From an uncultured Oscillospiraceae bacterium (GTDB taxonomy: Bacteria > Bacillota > Clostridia > Oscillospirales > Acutalibacteraceae), in assembly GCA_900539845.1 (NCBI GenBank), contig UQDP01000002.1, positions 1 to 64,000 on the forward strand: 64,000 bases of DNA. Reading direction: 5' to 3'. This document shows positions 54,817 to 62,834 of this stretch, one piece after another. The translations under genes were made by a program, and so were the position numbers. Below the pieces are notes generated by a model. The model made no database searches and was not told where the DNA came from. It was given only the letters and a program-made list of their open reading frames with translations. The number at the start of each line of letters is the position of its first letter. The first letter of the stretch is position 1.

Positions 54817-55869
54817 TTATGATGGTTCGCTTGCTGAATAAGCGGTATGGATACCGTCCTCAACAGCATTGAACAGGGATATCGGATTATCCGCCGGAGC
54901 ATCGCAGGCATAATGCCACACCATAACGCCGCCGAGTCCGCATTTCACGGCAAGCTCGGTTTTCTGTTTTATAACGTCATAAGTGTTAAATGAAAAAGTC
55001 AGACCTGTTTCATCCGAATCAGCAAACAGACCGTTTTCATCTATTTCGTTACAATATGTTTTATAATCATACCAATATTCCTCTTCCGTGGTCGGGCGCG
55101 CGTAAAACGGCAGACCGAGGCCGAGCTTGGAACGGTCGTATCCCTTTTCGATAAGCGCTTCCACACTCTTTTCAGCGTTTTCATAAGTTGAATGGTTGCC
55201 GTCCTTATCCCAGTTGTCATAGCTCATGATCTCGATGAAATCCGTTGCAGCCATAGCCTCTTCGGACTGACCCAGATCCCAGTCAGACATTGCCAATCCT
55301 ATCTTATAGTCATCACCGAGATAGGAATCCAGAGAAACAATAAAGCGGTTGAAGTTGTTCCAGTTTGCTTCATCAATGGGATATTCATAATCAAAATAAA
55401 CGCCGTCAAAATCATATGTATCCAGCACAGCTTTTATATTTGACTCCAGCTTTCCGCTTTCAAACGCCTGTGTATGGAGCGCGCCCTGATCCGCCATCTG
55501 TTTGTTCCAATCGTCGGTCTCAAGCGTGCTCTTCGGACCGAGCAGATTCAGATAAAAATTCGCGTCCTCGGGAATATAAGGCTCTATATTATTGTATGCC
55601 GTTTCAAAATCATCGGAAAGAACTACATTTCCGCTGACATCAAAATCCGCAACGCTTATTAAAATAAAATCCGTTACCTGATCGAAATGGGAATAATCGA
55701 TTTCATTCGTGTTAAGGAAACGGTCGCCCACCATATAAGCCGTTACACGGAAATCCTCTTTAGCAACCGGGGAGACCTCCTCATCAAGCACAGACGAACA
55801 TGCGGTTGCGCCGAGCGCAAGAGAAAGCGTGCAAACGCAGGCGAGCAAAGTTTTCATGATTTTTTTCAT
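54817..55869 (-). CDS. GH18-family lipoprotein
   Basis: Probable extracellular glycoside hydrolase of the chitinase/endo-N-acetylglucosaminidase type. The 350-residue product has a lipoprotein signal (LACVCTLSLALGATACSS, Cys at about 24) and a GH18 barrel with the active-site strand FDGVYFDYEYP (about 150-160): the catalytic Glu and two Asp of DxxDxDxE are present, but the second Asp is Tyr. Also LGLAMSDWD, IEIMSYDNWD and GGVMVWHYACD. Targets could be peptidoglycan or host/dietary N-acetylglucosamine glycans. Confidence 0.85.
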   Translation of the reverse strand: MKKIMKTLLACVCTLSLALGATACSSVLDEEVSPVAKEDFRVTAYMVGDRFLNTNEIDYSHFDQVTDFILISVADFDVSGNVVLSDDFETAYNNIEPYIPEDANFYLNLLGPKSTLETDDWNKQMADQGALHTQAFESGKLESNIKAVLDTYDFDGVYFDYEYPIDEANWNNFNRFIVSLDSYLGDDYKIGLAMSDWDLGQSEEAMAATDFIEIMSYDNWDKDGNHSTYENAEKSVEALIEKGYDRSKLGLGLPFYARPTTEEEYWYDYKTYCNEIDENGLFADSDETGLTFSFNTYDVIKQKTELAVKCGLGGVMVWHYACDAPADNPISLFNAVEDGIHTAYSASEPS

Positions 55870-55905
55870 AACTGATCCTTTCCCGGTTTTAAAACCGCAA
55901 AATAA

Positions 55906-57138
55906 TTATTCGTTTTCGTCGCTGAAATAAGATTTGTATTTAATTCTATAAGCACTGTTCGGGAACAGTTTTCTGTGCAGAGCAATAAAATAATCATCCG
56001 TCATGCTCGCAATGTAATCCGCCACGATCTGATTAGGCTCCTCCTGCATATAATCGGAGGAATCATAAAATTTCCTGGTTTCATTAATAAACCTGATATG
56101 ATGGCGGTAGATAAGCGAAGTCTTATCTTGTTTTACAACATCGTCAAGCAGCCTGTAATAAAGCTCCTCAAACATCGGCATTATGATCTCGTTATACTGC
56201 TCATTTATATGTTTGTTTCTGTAAATGACCGCGTTGTTTTCCTCTTTCGTTTTTTTCAGATCCTCATACGCTTCCCTGCTGAGCAGAATGTAATCCCTGC
56301 CGTAGCTGTTTTCAATGATATCAACGGTAAGATTGTTTATGATGGCAGCGTTTTCGGTGCCGATCTTATCGTTGCTGAACGCATAATTTTCCGGTATTAT
56401 CTTTGCTATGCGCGCATCCTGTCTGTCTTTTCCTAGATAGGCTATCATATCGCATATTCTTACAACGCAGCCCTCCAATGTGTTCGGCACAAGCTTTTCA
56501 ATAGCGTCTTTTCCGCCCGTATAACAGGCTTCCACTTCCTTATCAAACCGCTCAAAGCTTTTGCCGCGGCAAGGATAATATTCCTGCTGCTCAAATTCTC
56601 CGTTATGGCAGAGAATTCCGTCCAATGTCTGAAGGCTTATGTTCCTTGAAAAAAGATGATCCAACACCCTTACACTGTGAACATTATGATTGAAATATCT
56701 GCCGGTCTCTCTGTATAGAAGACTGCTTAAAAACCGTTCTCCCGCATGCCCGAAAGGTGTGTGCCCGATATCATGACCGAGTGAGATAGCTTCTATAAGG
56801 TCAAGATTCAGACCCAGCACCGCCCCTATATTTCTCGCTATTCTTGAAACAAGCTGAACATGCAGACCGCGCCTGGTTATATCATCATTGTTATAAAATG
56901 AGAAGACCTGCGTTTTATCTGAATAACGGTTATAATACGGCAAATGGATTATCTTTTCCGTGTCGCGCACAAACGCAGGTCTCCACAGGCTTGCTTTATC
57001 CCTGCTTTGATCGCGCCTTATAACGTCTTCGTCATTACAGCGGTAAGGATTAACAAACCCGTTTTTCCTGTCCTGCAAGATACGACTTTCAACGGATGGA
57101 CTTAACTTATTATATTTGATTCCTGAATGATACGGCAA
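55906..57138 (-). CDS. dGTPase-like HD-domain phosphohydrolase
   Basis: Deoxynucleotide triphosphate hydrolase family. The 410-residue product has RDQSRDKASLWRPAFVRDTEKIIH (about 42-65), the N-terminal HD ligand region, EAISLGHDIGHTPFGHAGERFL (His-Asp pair, about 116-137) and the distal Asp in VVRICDMIAYLGKD (about 228-241). The pattern is that of the dgt/YwfO group. It follows radC by 19 bases and may be co-transcribed with it. The preferred nucleotide is unknown. Confidence 0.88.
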   Translation of the reverse strand: MPYHSGIKYNKLSPSVESRILQDRKNGFVNPYRCNDEDVIRRDQSRDKASLWRPAFVRDTEKIIHLPYYNRYSDKTQVFSFYNNDDITRRGLHVQLVSRIARNIGAVLGLNLDLIEAISLGHDIGHTPFGHAGERFLSSLLYRETGRYFNHNVHSVRVLDHLFSRNISLQTLDGILCHNGEFEQQEYYPCRGKSFERFDKEVEACYTGGKDAIEKLVPNTLEGCVVRICDMIAYLGKDRQDARIAKIIPENYAFSNDKIGTENAAIINNLTVDIIENSYGRDYILLSREAYEDLKKTKEENNAVIYRNKHINEQYNEIIMPMFEELYYRLLDDVVKQDKTSLIYRHHIRFINETRKFYDSSDYMQEEPNQIVADYIASMTDDYFIALHRKLFPNSAYRIKYKSYFSDENE

Positions 57139-57157
57139 ACGCTCACCTCCCCAAAAA

Positions 57158-57856
57158 TCATCTGAGCTTTGTGAAATATTTTGAATAACGATAGGATTCC
57201 CTCATTGAAAGAGCACTGTTCTCACCGATAATGATATGATCGGAAAGCTCAACATTTACCGAAGTCAGAATATTCCTTACATTAAGCGTCAGGTCAATAT
57301 CGGCAGCGGACGGTTCTGCCATACCGCCCGGATGATTGTGCGCGATGATGACCCTGCTTGCGTTATCGAGCAAAACCGTTTCAATGATATCTCTGGGGTT
57401 AATATCAATATGGTTCATATCTCCGCTTGCCAGCGTGCGGCAGGAGATGATTCTGTTTGAATTATCAATGCTTGCGGCAAGAAACTTCTCCCGCGTTTCA
57501 GATTTCAGCAGATTTTTAAAATATTCCACCGCACTTTTGCTGCTCTCAACATACTTTACATTCTCGTTTTTACTTTTCTCGCATCTTGACTGAATATCCT
57601 TCACCAGAGTTATCAGAACAGCTGTATTCGGCCCGATTCCTTTTATTGCCGAAAGCTGACGGGCGCTTGCGGAAAACACCTTTTCGATCGAGCCGAAACG
57701 CTCCAGCAGCTCTTTTGCGATCGGTTTAACATCTTTCCTCGGTATGGCGTATGTGAGAAGCAGTTCAAGCACTTCGTAGTCATAAACAAGATTGGCGCTG
57801 TTTTCAAGATATTTTCTCCTCAGGCGGTCTCTGTGGCCGGCCATGTAATCACTCAA
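57158..57856 (-). CDS. radC: RadC/JAB-domain (MPN+) protein
   Basis: Metal-dependent JAMM-fold protein of uncertain biological role. The 232-residue product has an N-terminal helix-hairpin-helix part (LSAIKGIGPNTAVLITL, about 65-81) and the JAB domain with metal motif AHNHPGGMAEPSAADIDL (about 171-188). Start TTG 57856 is well placed after GAAGGAGG; ATG at residue 5 is an alternative but further from the site. Confidence 0.92.
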   Translation of the reverse strand: MSDYMAGHRDRLRRKYLENSANLVYDYEVLELLLTYAIPRKDVKPIAKELLERFGSIEKVFSASARQLSAIKGIGPNTAVLITLVKDIQSRCEKSKNENVKYVESSKSAVEYFKNLLKSETREKFLAASIDNSNRIISCRTLASGDMNHIDINPRDIIETVLLDNASRVIIAHNHPGGMAEPSAADIDLTLNVRNILTSVNVELSDHIIIGENSALSMRESYRYSKYFTKLR

Positions 57857-57907
57857 TCAACAGCACCTCCTTCATACGAAATATTTTATCAAAACAAAAT
57901 GTTCGTG

Positions 57908-60028
57908 TCAATGCGCGCCGCCTTGCACGTTTATAAGATTGATACCTTTTTCAACAGCATATGCACAGCCGTCAAAAGTAATCTCGGCAGCTTTTTCGGC
58001 ATAGACAACAACCGTTCTGACCTGATCTCCGCGTGAAAAATACGCTCCGTCTTTCTCTACACAGCCGTAAAGCAGGTCTTTGCCGTTTTCCTGATGTATA
58101 AACGCCTTGGACAGCACCGTTTCCGCAAGGCACTTAAAATGCTCGTTTACATCGTTATCACAAGAACCGCCGTAATCGTGCGCGAACTTGCCCGGAAGCA
58201 TCTTAAAATTCAGAATGTACTGGTGGATAAATCTCCGCGGATTCTGTCTGTACCAGTCTGAGATCATAGGCATATACTGTTCGCCTACAACAGTTTCCTT
58301 AAAATCATAGCCGCGCCTGTTATCCGATTTTACCATCTGATTGCCTACGATGCAGGGATCGGGTATAAACGCCCATCTCAGCACACCGTCATCATCAATG
58401 CACTGCACGCAGGCGCCCATCGTATCCATAAGCTCTCTCAGATAAAGACTTTCCCCCGTAAGCAGATAGAGATAATAAGAGGCGTAATTCTTCCATGAAG
58501 TCCATCCATGAGGGGAATTGAGCATATTGGAATTAAAATTGATATCGTACCGCGCCTCCCAGAATCGCAGCGTACATCCTCGTATCCGCGCATCGGGCGC
58601 ATAGGTCTGCTCCAGACATCTGTGTTTGTTAAGGATATGCACGGCAGCGGCGGTCAAACGCTTTTTCAGTTCCTGATCATCCGTATGCAGAGCAAAAAAC
58701 GCAAGCTGAAGCGCTTCACAGGAGATCATGCCATCCTCAAAGGTCATCTGACCCTCCGTCTCGATATTATCCAGCTTTTCCGCAAGGTCCTCAACAGCCC
58801 TTTTTGAACTGCTGTAGTGAATTCCGAATCTGTCGTTCAGCCCCGCCTGCCTTTCCGCCAACGCAAGCTCCAGCATGGATTTTGCGGGATAAATAACACA
58901 GGTATAATGTGTGCCGTGTGAATAAAACGCGCCGTCCGCACCTTGAAGCTCCATAAGCTGAGACGCCAAAATATCGGCGCTGTTTAAATATTTAATATTT
59001 TCAGTGAGTCTGTAAAAACATGTGAGCAGAGAGATCAGCCCGGACACATTCTGCAGCCTGTGCGGCAGCGCTCTTTTCTTCAATCTGCCGTTTCTTTTTG
59101 TGTTGAATTTCAAAAATTCATCGAACTCGTTGATTAGGCGGTCGGCAAAGCCTTTATCGCCGCTGTACCGCGCATACTCAGCCTGCGTGAAATAACCGTA
59201 CCAGCTTTCGGTGTGTGTGCCGCTTTTTTGCTGGCATTTTGAAGCGCTCAGCGCCGCACACTTAAGATAATAGCTCCAGGGCTTTCTGATATACAGCCGT
59301 GTTTGCGCCGCGTTTTCGCAGTCAATGCGGGCAATACATCTTCCGTTTCTGTTTTCGAGAGTATATGCCTCATCAAAAAGAGGAGACGGCTTTTCAAATT
59401 CTTCCAAAGTGTATTTTTCAAAGCGGCAGACTTTTATTCCTGCATACTGCCGCGCAAAATCATAGACCTCTTCATCACTTTCAACAAATTTAAAATATAC
59501 TTTAAACTCGTATCTTCCCGGCTCAAGTTCGCCTTTAGGAGACGGATGTCTGTCCGGCTGTCTGAAACGATTCAGAATATCAAGATCGACGGTAAAAATT
59601 CGGTGCCCGACGTCAAACCCGTGCTCATATTCATTTTTCCAAGACACAAAAGGATACGGCGACGCCACTGCCAGCCGTATTCCCAACGGTGAAACAAAGC
59701 AGCCCCAGACTCCGTTTTTTTCGCATCTGACAAATGTGGGGAAGTATTTTTCATCCCAGTCGGGATAAGATACCATATAGCAGTCAACGCCAAGCCGTAT
59801 AAATAACCGCTCCGCTTTAAAGCCGCGGTCTGTATCGAGCTTGCAGACCAATTGAGCCGTTTCACCGCTCTGATCAAAAAACAGCTCGGCTTTTAACCCG
59901 TTTTCCGAGTACGGATGGTTTGGAGCACACAAGATACGCTCTCGTGCATTTTGGGCAACTACCAGAGCCGTGCCGTATTTATCGGTTCTTAAAGGTATTT
60001 GCTTTTTGATAATGATCCCTCCGAGCAC
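57908..60028 (-). CDS. Large cytoplasmic protein, six-hairpin-glycosidase-like
   Basis: Not firmly recognised. The 706-residue product has no signal peptide. The first ~240 residues are beta-rich (LFIRLGVDCYMVSYPDWDEKYF, GVWGCFVSPLGIRLAV) and ~270-620 are helical with repeated Trp/Tyr-rich hairpins (HTESWYGYFTQAEYARYSGDKG, LPHRLQNVSGLISLLTCFY, SPHGWTSWKNYASYYLYLLTGE), resembling (alpha/alpha)6-barrel glycosidases or lyases. It could act on uronate-containing oligosaccharides given the glucuronate pathway 35 kb away, but that is speculation. The start is unclear: GTG 60028 lacks a ribosome site, whereas GGAGGG lies 3-6 bases before ATT/ATC codons. Confidence 0.5.
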   Translation of the reverse strand: MLGGIIIKKQIPLRTDKYGTALVVAQNARERILCAPNHPYSENGLKAELFFDQSGETAQLVCKLDTDRGFKAERLFIRLGVDCYMVSYPDWDEKYFPTFVRCEKNGVWGCFVSPLGIRLAVASPYPFVSWKNEYEHGFDVGHRIFTVDLDILNRFRQPDRHPSPKGELEPGRYEFKVYFKFVESDEEVYDFARQYAGIKVCRFEKYTLEEFEKPSPLFDEAYTLENRNGRCIARIDCENAAQTRLYIRKPWSYYLKCAALSASKCQQKSGTHTESWYGYFTQAEYARYSGDKGFADRLINEFDEFLKFNTKRNGRLKKRALPHRLQNVSGLISLLTCFYRLTENIKYLNSADILASQLMELQGADGAFYSHGTHYTCVIYPAKSMLELALAERQAGLNDRFGIHYSSSKRAVEDLAEKLDNIETEGQMTFEDGMISCEALQLAFFALHTDDQELKKRLTAAAVHILNKHRCLEQTYAPDARIRGCTLRFWEARYDINFNSNMLNSPHGWTSWKNYASYYLYLLTGESLYLRELMDTMGACVQCIDDDGVLRWAFIPDPCIVGNQMVKSDNRRGYDFKETVVGEQYMPMISDWYRQNPRRFIHQYILNFKMLPGKFAHDYGGSCDNDVNEHFKCLAETVLSKAFIHQENGKDLLYGCVEKDGAYFSRGDQVRTVVVYAEKAAEITFDGCAYAVEKGINLINVQGGAH

Positions 60029-60123
60029 TGATATTTTTCAATTCAATTTTATCAAAAGCAGACCGCAAGCGCAATAAAAACATGGCGATAATATATAAAA
60101 TGCAATAAAAAACAAGATTATCG

Positions 60124-60152
60124 TTGCTAAAGAGCGTTTTTGCTGATATAAT
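60124..60152 (+). promoter_or_regulatory. Promoter of NSS transporter gene
   Basis: TTGCTA (60124-60129), 17-base spacer, TATAAT (60147-60152). Confidence 0.65.
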
Positions 60153-60210
60153 GTTAAACAAACTGTGAATATATGATTAAACAATTCTACCGAAAGGCGG
60201 TAAAACAAAC

Positions 60211-61569
60211 ATGAAAGAAGCGAAACGAAGCACTTTTTCCGGCAGAATAGGATTTGTGCTTGCAGCCGCAGGTTCGGCAGTGGGGCTCGGTAATCTTTGG
60301 AGATTTCCGTACCTTGCCGCAAAATACGGCGGAGGAATATTCCTGCTCATATACATTATCTTTGCGGTTACTTTCGGCTTTACGCTGATGGTGACGGAAA
60401 TTGCTATAGGCAGAAAAACGCAGAAAAGCCCGATGGAAGCTTTCGGGATTCTGAATAAAAAATGGAAGTGGCTGGGAACGCTGTCCACGCTCGTGCCCGT
60501 TATCATCTTGCCGTATTACTGCGTGATAGGCGGATGGGTCATCAAATACGCGGCCGTTATGCTTGCCGGCAAGGTGCAGGAAGCGGCGGGAATCAGCTAT
60601 TTTTCCGATTTTATTTCCCAGCCGTTTGAACCTTTAATATGGTTCTTTATTTACGCGACTGCAACAGCGGTAATCGTTTTTCTGGGTGTGGACAAGGGCA
60701 TTGAAAAAATGAGCAGATTCCTTATGCCCGCGCTTCTTATACTCACCGTTGCGCTCACAATATTCGTTGTCTGCCAGCCGGGCGCGCTTGAGGGCGTTAT
60801 CTATTATATCAAGCCGGATTTCAGCAAATTAAGTGCAATGACTGTTGTTGCGGCGCTGGGTCAGCTTTTCTTTTCCATGTCGCTTGCAATGGGAATCATG
60901 GTAACTTACGGCTCATATCTGAAAAAAGACAGCAACATAACAGCTTCCACAAGGCAGATAGAGGTTTTTGATACAATCGTTGCTTTCTTGGCGGGACTTA
61001 TGATCGTGCCTGCGGTATTTGTCTATTCGGGCGGTGATGAATCGGCTCTCGGCCAGGGACCGAGCCTTATGTTTGATACACTTCCGAAAGTATTCGCCGG
61101 CATGAACTTTGGCTCGGCAGTCGGGGCGGCATTTTTCATTCTTGTTCTGTTCGCCGCACTTACAAGCTCCGTTTCGGTTATGGAGGCGATCGTTGCCGGA
61201 ATCACGGATAAATTTAAAATGGGGCGCAAAAAGGCGGCGCTGATCGTTTATATCTATGCTCTGCTTATAGGCGTCTTCTGCGCGTTCGGCTTCAGCATAT
61301 GGAAGAACTTTACAATTATGGATCTGAGCATACTTGATTTCCTTGACTTCCTTTCAAACAGCGTGCTTATGCCGATCGTCGGTATGTTTACCTGCATCTT
61401 TGTCGGCTTCATTATCAAGCCCAAAACCATCACGGATGAGGTTGAGCTGAACGGACGTTTTCGTGAAAAGAAATTTTACAATGTTATGGTAAAATGGATC
61501 GCACCCGTTTGTATTCTGGCGATACTCATCAGCTCAGTGCTCAACACCCTCGGAATCGTAACAATATAA
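60211..61569 (+). CDS. Neurotransmitter:sodium symporter (NSS) family transporter
   Basis: Sodium-coupled amino-acid transporter of the LeuT fold. The 452-residue product has the TM1 signature GFVLAAAGSAVGLGNLWRFP (about 13-32) with the unwound GSAVGLG substrate/Na+ site, KYGGGIFLLIY in TM2, and about 11 membrane segments. The ribosome site AAAGGCGG lies about 9 bases before the ATG. Bacterial members mostly carry hydrophobic amino acids; specificity is unknown. Single-gene unit. Confidence 0.94.
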   Translation: MKEAKRSTFSGRIGFVLAAAGSAVGLGNLWRFPYLAAKYGGGIFLLIYIIFAVTFGFTLMVTEIAIGRKTQKSPMEAFGILNKKWKWLGTLSTLVPVIILPYYCVIGGWVIKYAAVMLAGKVQEAAGISYFSDFISQPFEPLIWFFIYATATAVIVFLGVDKGIEKMSRFLMPALLILTVALTIFVVCQPGALEGVIYYIKPDFSKLSAMTVVAALGQLFFSMSLAMGIMVTYGSYLKKDSNITASTRQIEVFDTIVAFLAGLMIVPAVFVYSGGDESALGQGPSLMFDTLPKVFAGMNFGSAVGAAFFILVLFAALTSSVSVMEAIVAGITDKFKMGRKKAALIVYIYALLIGVFCAFGFSIWKNFTIMDLSILDFLDFLSNSVLMPIVGMFTCIFVGFIIKPKTITDEVELNGRFREKKFYNVMVKWIAPVCILAILISSVLNTLGIVTI

Positions 61570-61607
61570 ATTTTAAACTATATCGTTTTTATTATCGGCA
61601 ACACTAA

Positions 61608-61638
61608 AAAACCGGCGCAAAAAATGCGCCGGTTTTTT
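61608..61638. terminator. Bidirectional terminator between NSS and HMA genes
   Basis: Perfect 11-base stem AAAACCGGCGC/GCGCCGGTTTT (61608-61618 with 61626-61636). Confidence 0.9.
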
Positions 61639-61648
61639 GTTGCTTTTA

Positions 61649-61906
61649 TCATTTTTTTAATACGGAAAAAAGCCCTTTTTTCTCATATGGTTCCGCCTGT
61701 ATGGAGACGCAGGTGTAGCCGGTCCTGTCTATCGCCGCTCTGACTGCATCTTTGTCAAGCTCGTTTTCGGAAAGGATGACTGTTTCGTTTTTTGTGTGTG
61801 AAGACGATACCTTTTTCACATGAAACGAATTTCTTATGCAGTCGTTTATATGCGCCTCGCACATACCGCACATCATACCGTCGACTTTAACAGTTGTTTT
61901 TACCAT
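61649..61906 (-). CDS. Heavy-metal-associated (HMA) domain protein
   Basis: Small metal-binding ferredoxin-fold protein like CopZ. The 85-residue product has the metal loop DGMMCGMCEAHIND (about 9-22) and AAIDRTGYTC near the end. The ATG follows AGAGGTGATG. It lies 75 bases after the DUF3793 gene on the same strand. A role as Cu+ chaperone or iron-linked metal binder is possible; no P-type copper pump is adjacent. Confidence 0.85.
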   Translation of the reverse strand: MVKTTVKVDGMMCGMCEAHINDCIRNSFHVKKVSSSHTKNETVILSENELDKDAVRAAIDRTGYTCVSIQAEPYEKKGLFSVLKK

Positions 61907-61981
61907 AAATCATCACCTCTGCGCTGTCCGCAATGCGTATTTCATCTTATTTCGGCTGCGATATACAGCTTTGTTTTCATA

Positions 61982-62533
61982 CTAAGCCGCAACCGTGAGC
62001 TGCAGGACCGATCTGCCGCCCTGCCAAAGCTTTTTATAAACATAGCGGCACTTATCATACTTTTTAAAGATACGCTGTGCTGCCTCTTCATTGCAATAAG
62101 CCTTCCAGCAGCCGCAGCATTTGCAGTTTCTGCCGCCATGCTTTATAAAACCCTTAACATCACCGAGAGGATATCCGAGAAACAGCCCGATCTCATGCGG
62201 GAACTCGTCCGACTTTGAAAGTCTTGAGACAAGCCTTTCAAGCGCGTCCACGGGCTGCAGGCTTGTGTAGCCGTACGCTCGCAAAAACTCCGCCACGCCC
62301 GGCTTTTCAAGATCCCTTTGCAGCATGGACCTGCGAAAAACATAAACGAGAGCAGAGGCGCCTTCTTTTCTGATAATAAACAGCTCTATACCTTTAGGCG
62401 CAAGCAGTCGGTTCCAAAGTGCAAGCTGAAAATCGGCGTCCAGCTCCGCACCGAGCGAAACCGAAAAAAGATTGGCGGTTTTCAGCGAAGCAAGAGTCGG
62501 CGCGCAATGCTCTATCAGATATTTTTCGATCAT
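61982..62533 (-). CDS. DUF3793 family protein
   Basis: Function unknown; the family occurs in anaerobic Firmicutes, often near iron-transport or flavodoxin genes (recalled, not searched). The 183-residue product has MIEKYLIEHCAPTLASLKTANLFS, LWNRLLAPKGIELFII, FPHEIGLFLGYPLGDVKGFI (about 117-136) and the Cys cluster NCKCCGCWKAYCN (about 142-154). ATG 62533 follows AGGTGAG; the frame is open to 62665 but that part encodes a structured leader. Likely co-transcribed with the HMA gene. Confidence 0.82.
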   Translation of the reverse strand: MIEKYLIEHCAPTLASLKTANLFSVSLGAELDADFQLALWNRLLAPKGIELFIIRKEGASALVYVFRRSMLQRDLEKPGVAEFLRAYGYTSLQPVDALERLVSRLSKSDEFPHEIGLFLGYPLGDVKGFIKHGGRNCKCCGCWKAYCNEEAAQRIFKKYDKCRYVYKKLWQGGRSVLQLTVAA

Positions 62534-62566
62534 AAATCTCACCTGTAACGGCTGAATAAATCTAAA

Positions 62567-62663
62567 GGGCGCCGGAAACGAATTTACAAAAGGCAAAACT
62601 TGAGGGAGAGTGTAATTTTGCATTTCGGGTACAAAAGTTCTGAAGGAGCAATTTCCGGCGCCC
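62567..62663 (-). ncRNA. Structured 5' leader of DUF3793 gene (candidate regulatory RNA or small MITE)
   Basis: GGGCGCCGGAAA (62567-62578) and TTTCCGGCGCCC (62652-62663) form a perfect 12-base stem enclosing 73 bases. It lies between the promoter and the start codon in a ~220-base leader. No known riboswitch consensus was recognised. The same arrangement could be a ~100-base inverted-repeat element. Confidence 0.45.
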
Positions 62664-62701
62664 AAACCTATTTCCCGATAAAACCAATCGGGGCATGGTG
62701 C

Positions 62702-62788
62702 GGTTAGTAAAAGCTAACCGACTTGTTAAAAAACAAGTTAGCCTTAACTAACCATATAGACAATACCATATATTTACTGCTTTGTCAA
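62702..62788 (-). promoter_or_regulatory. Promoter and large GTTAG/CTAAC palindrome
   Basis: Minus strand TTGACA (62783-62788), 17-base spacer, TATTGT (62760-62765). Immediately downstream, 62702-62753 is a 52-base imperfect palindrome whose outer ends are GGTTAG and CTAACC, with inner AGCTAACC, ACTTGTT and AACAAGT. The GTTAG...CTAAC half-sites recall DtxR/IdeR iron boxes, though spacing differs. It may be a repressor site, an RNA hairpin at the transcript start, or both. Confidence 0.6.
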
Positions 62789-62834
62789 CACATTTCCTAA
62801 AAAAATCGTTTTTTTATTTGCATGAAAAAACATA

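Noticed and set aside
62534..62665. N-terminal extension of the DUF3793 protein
   Set aside because: The extension is the structured leader; ATG 62533 has a ribosome site and matches the expected family N-terminus.
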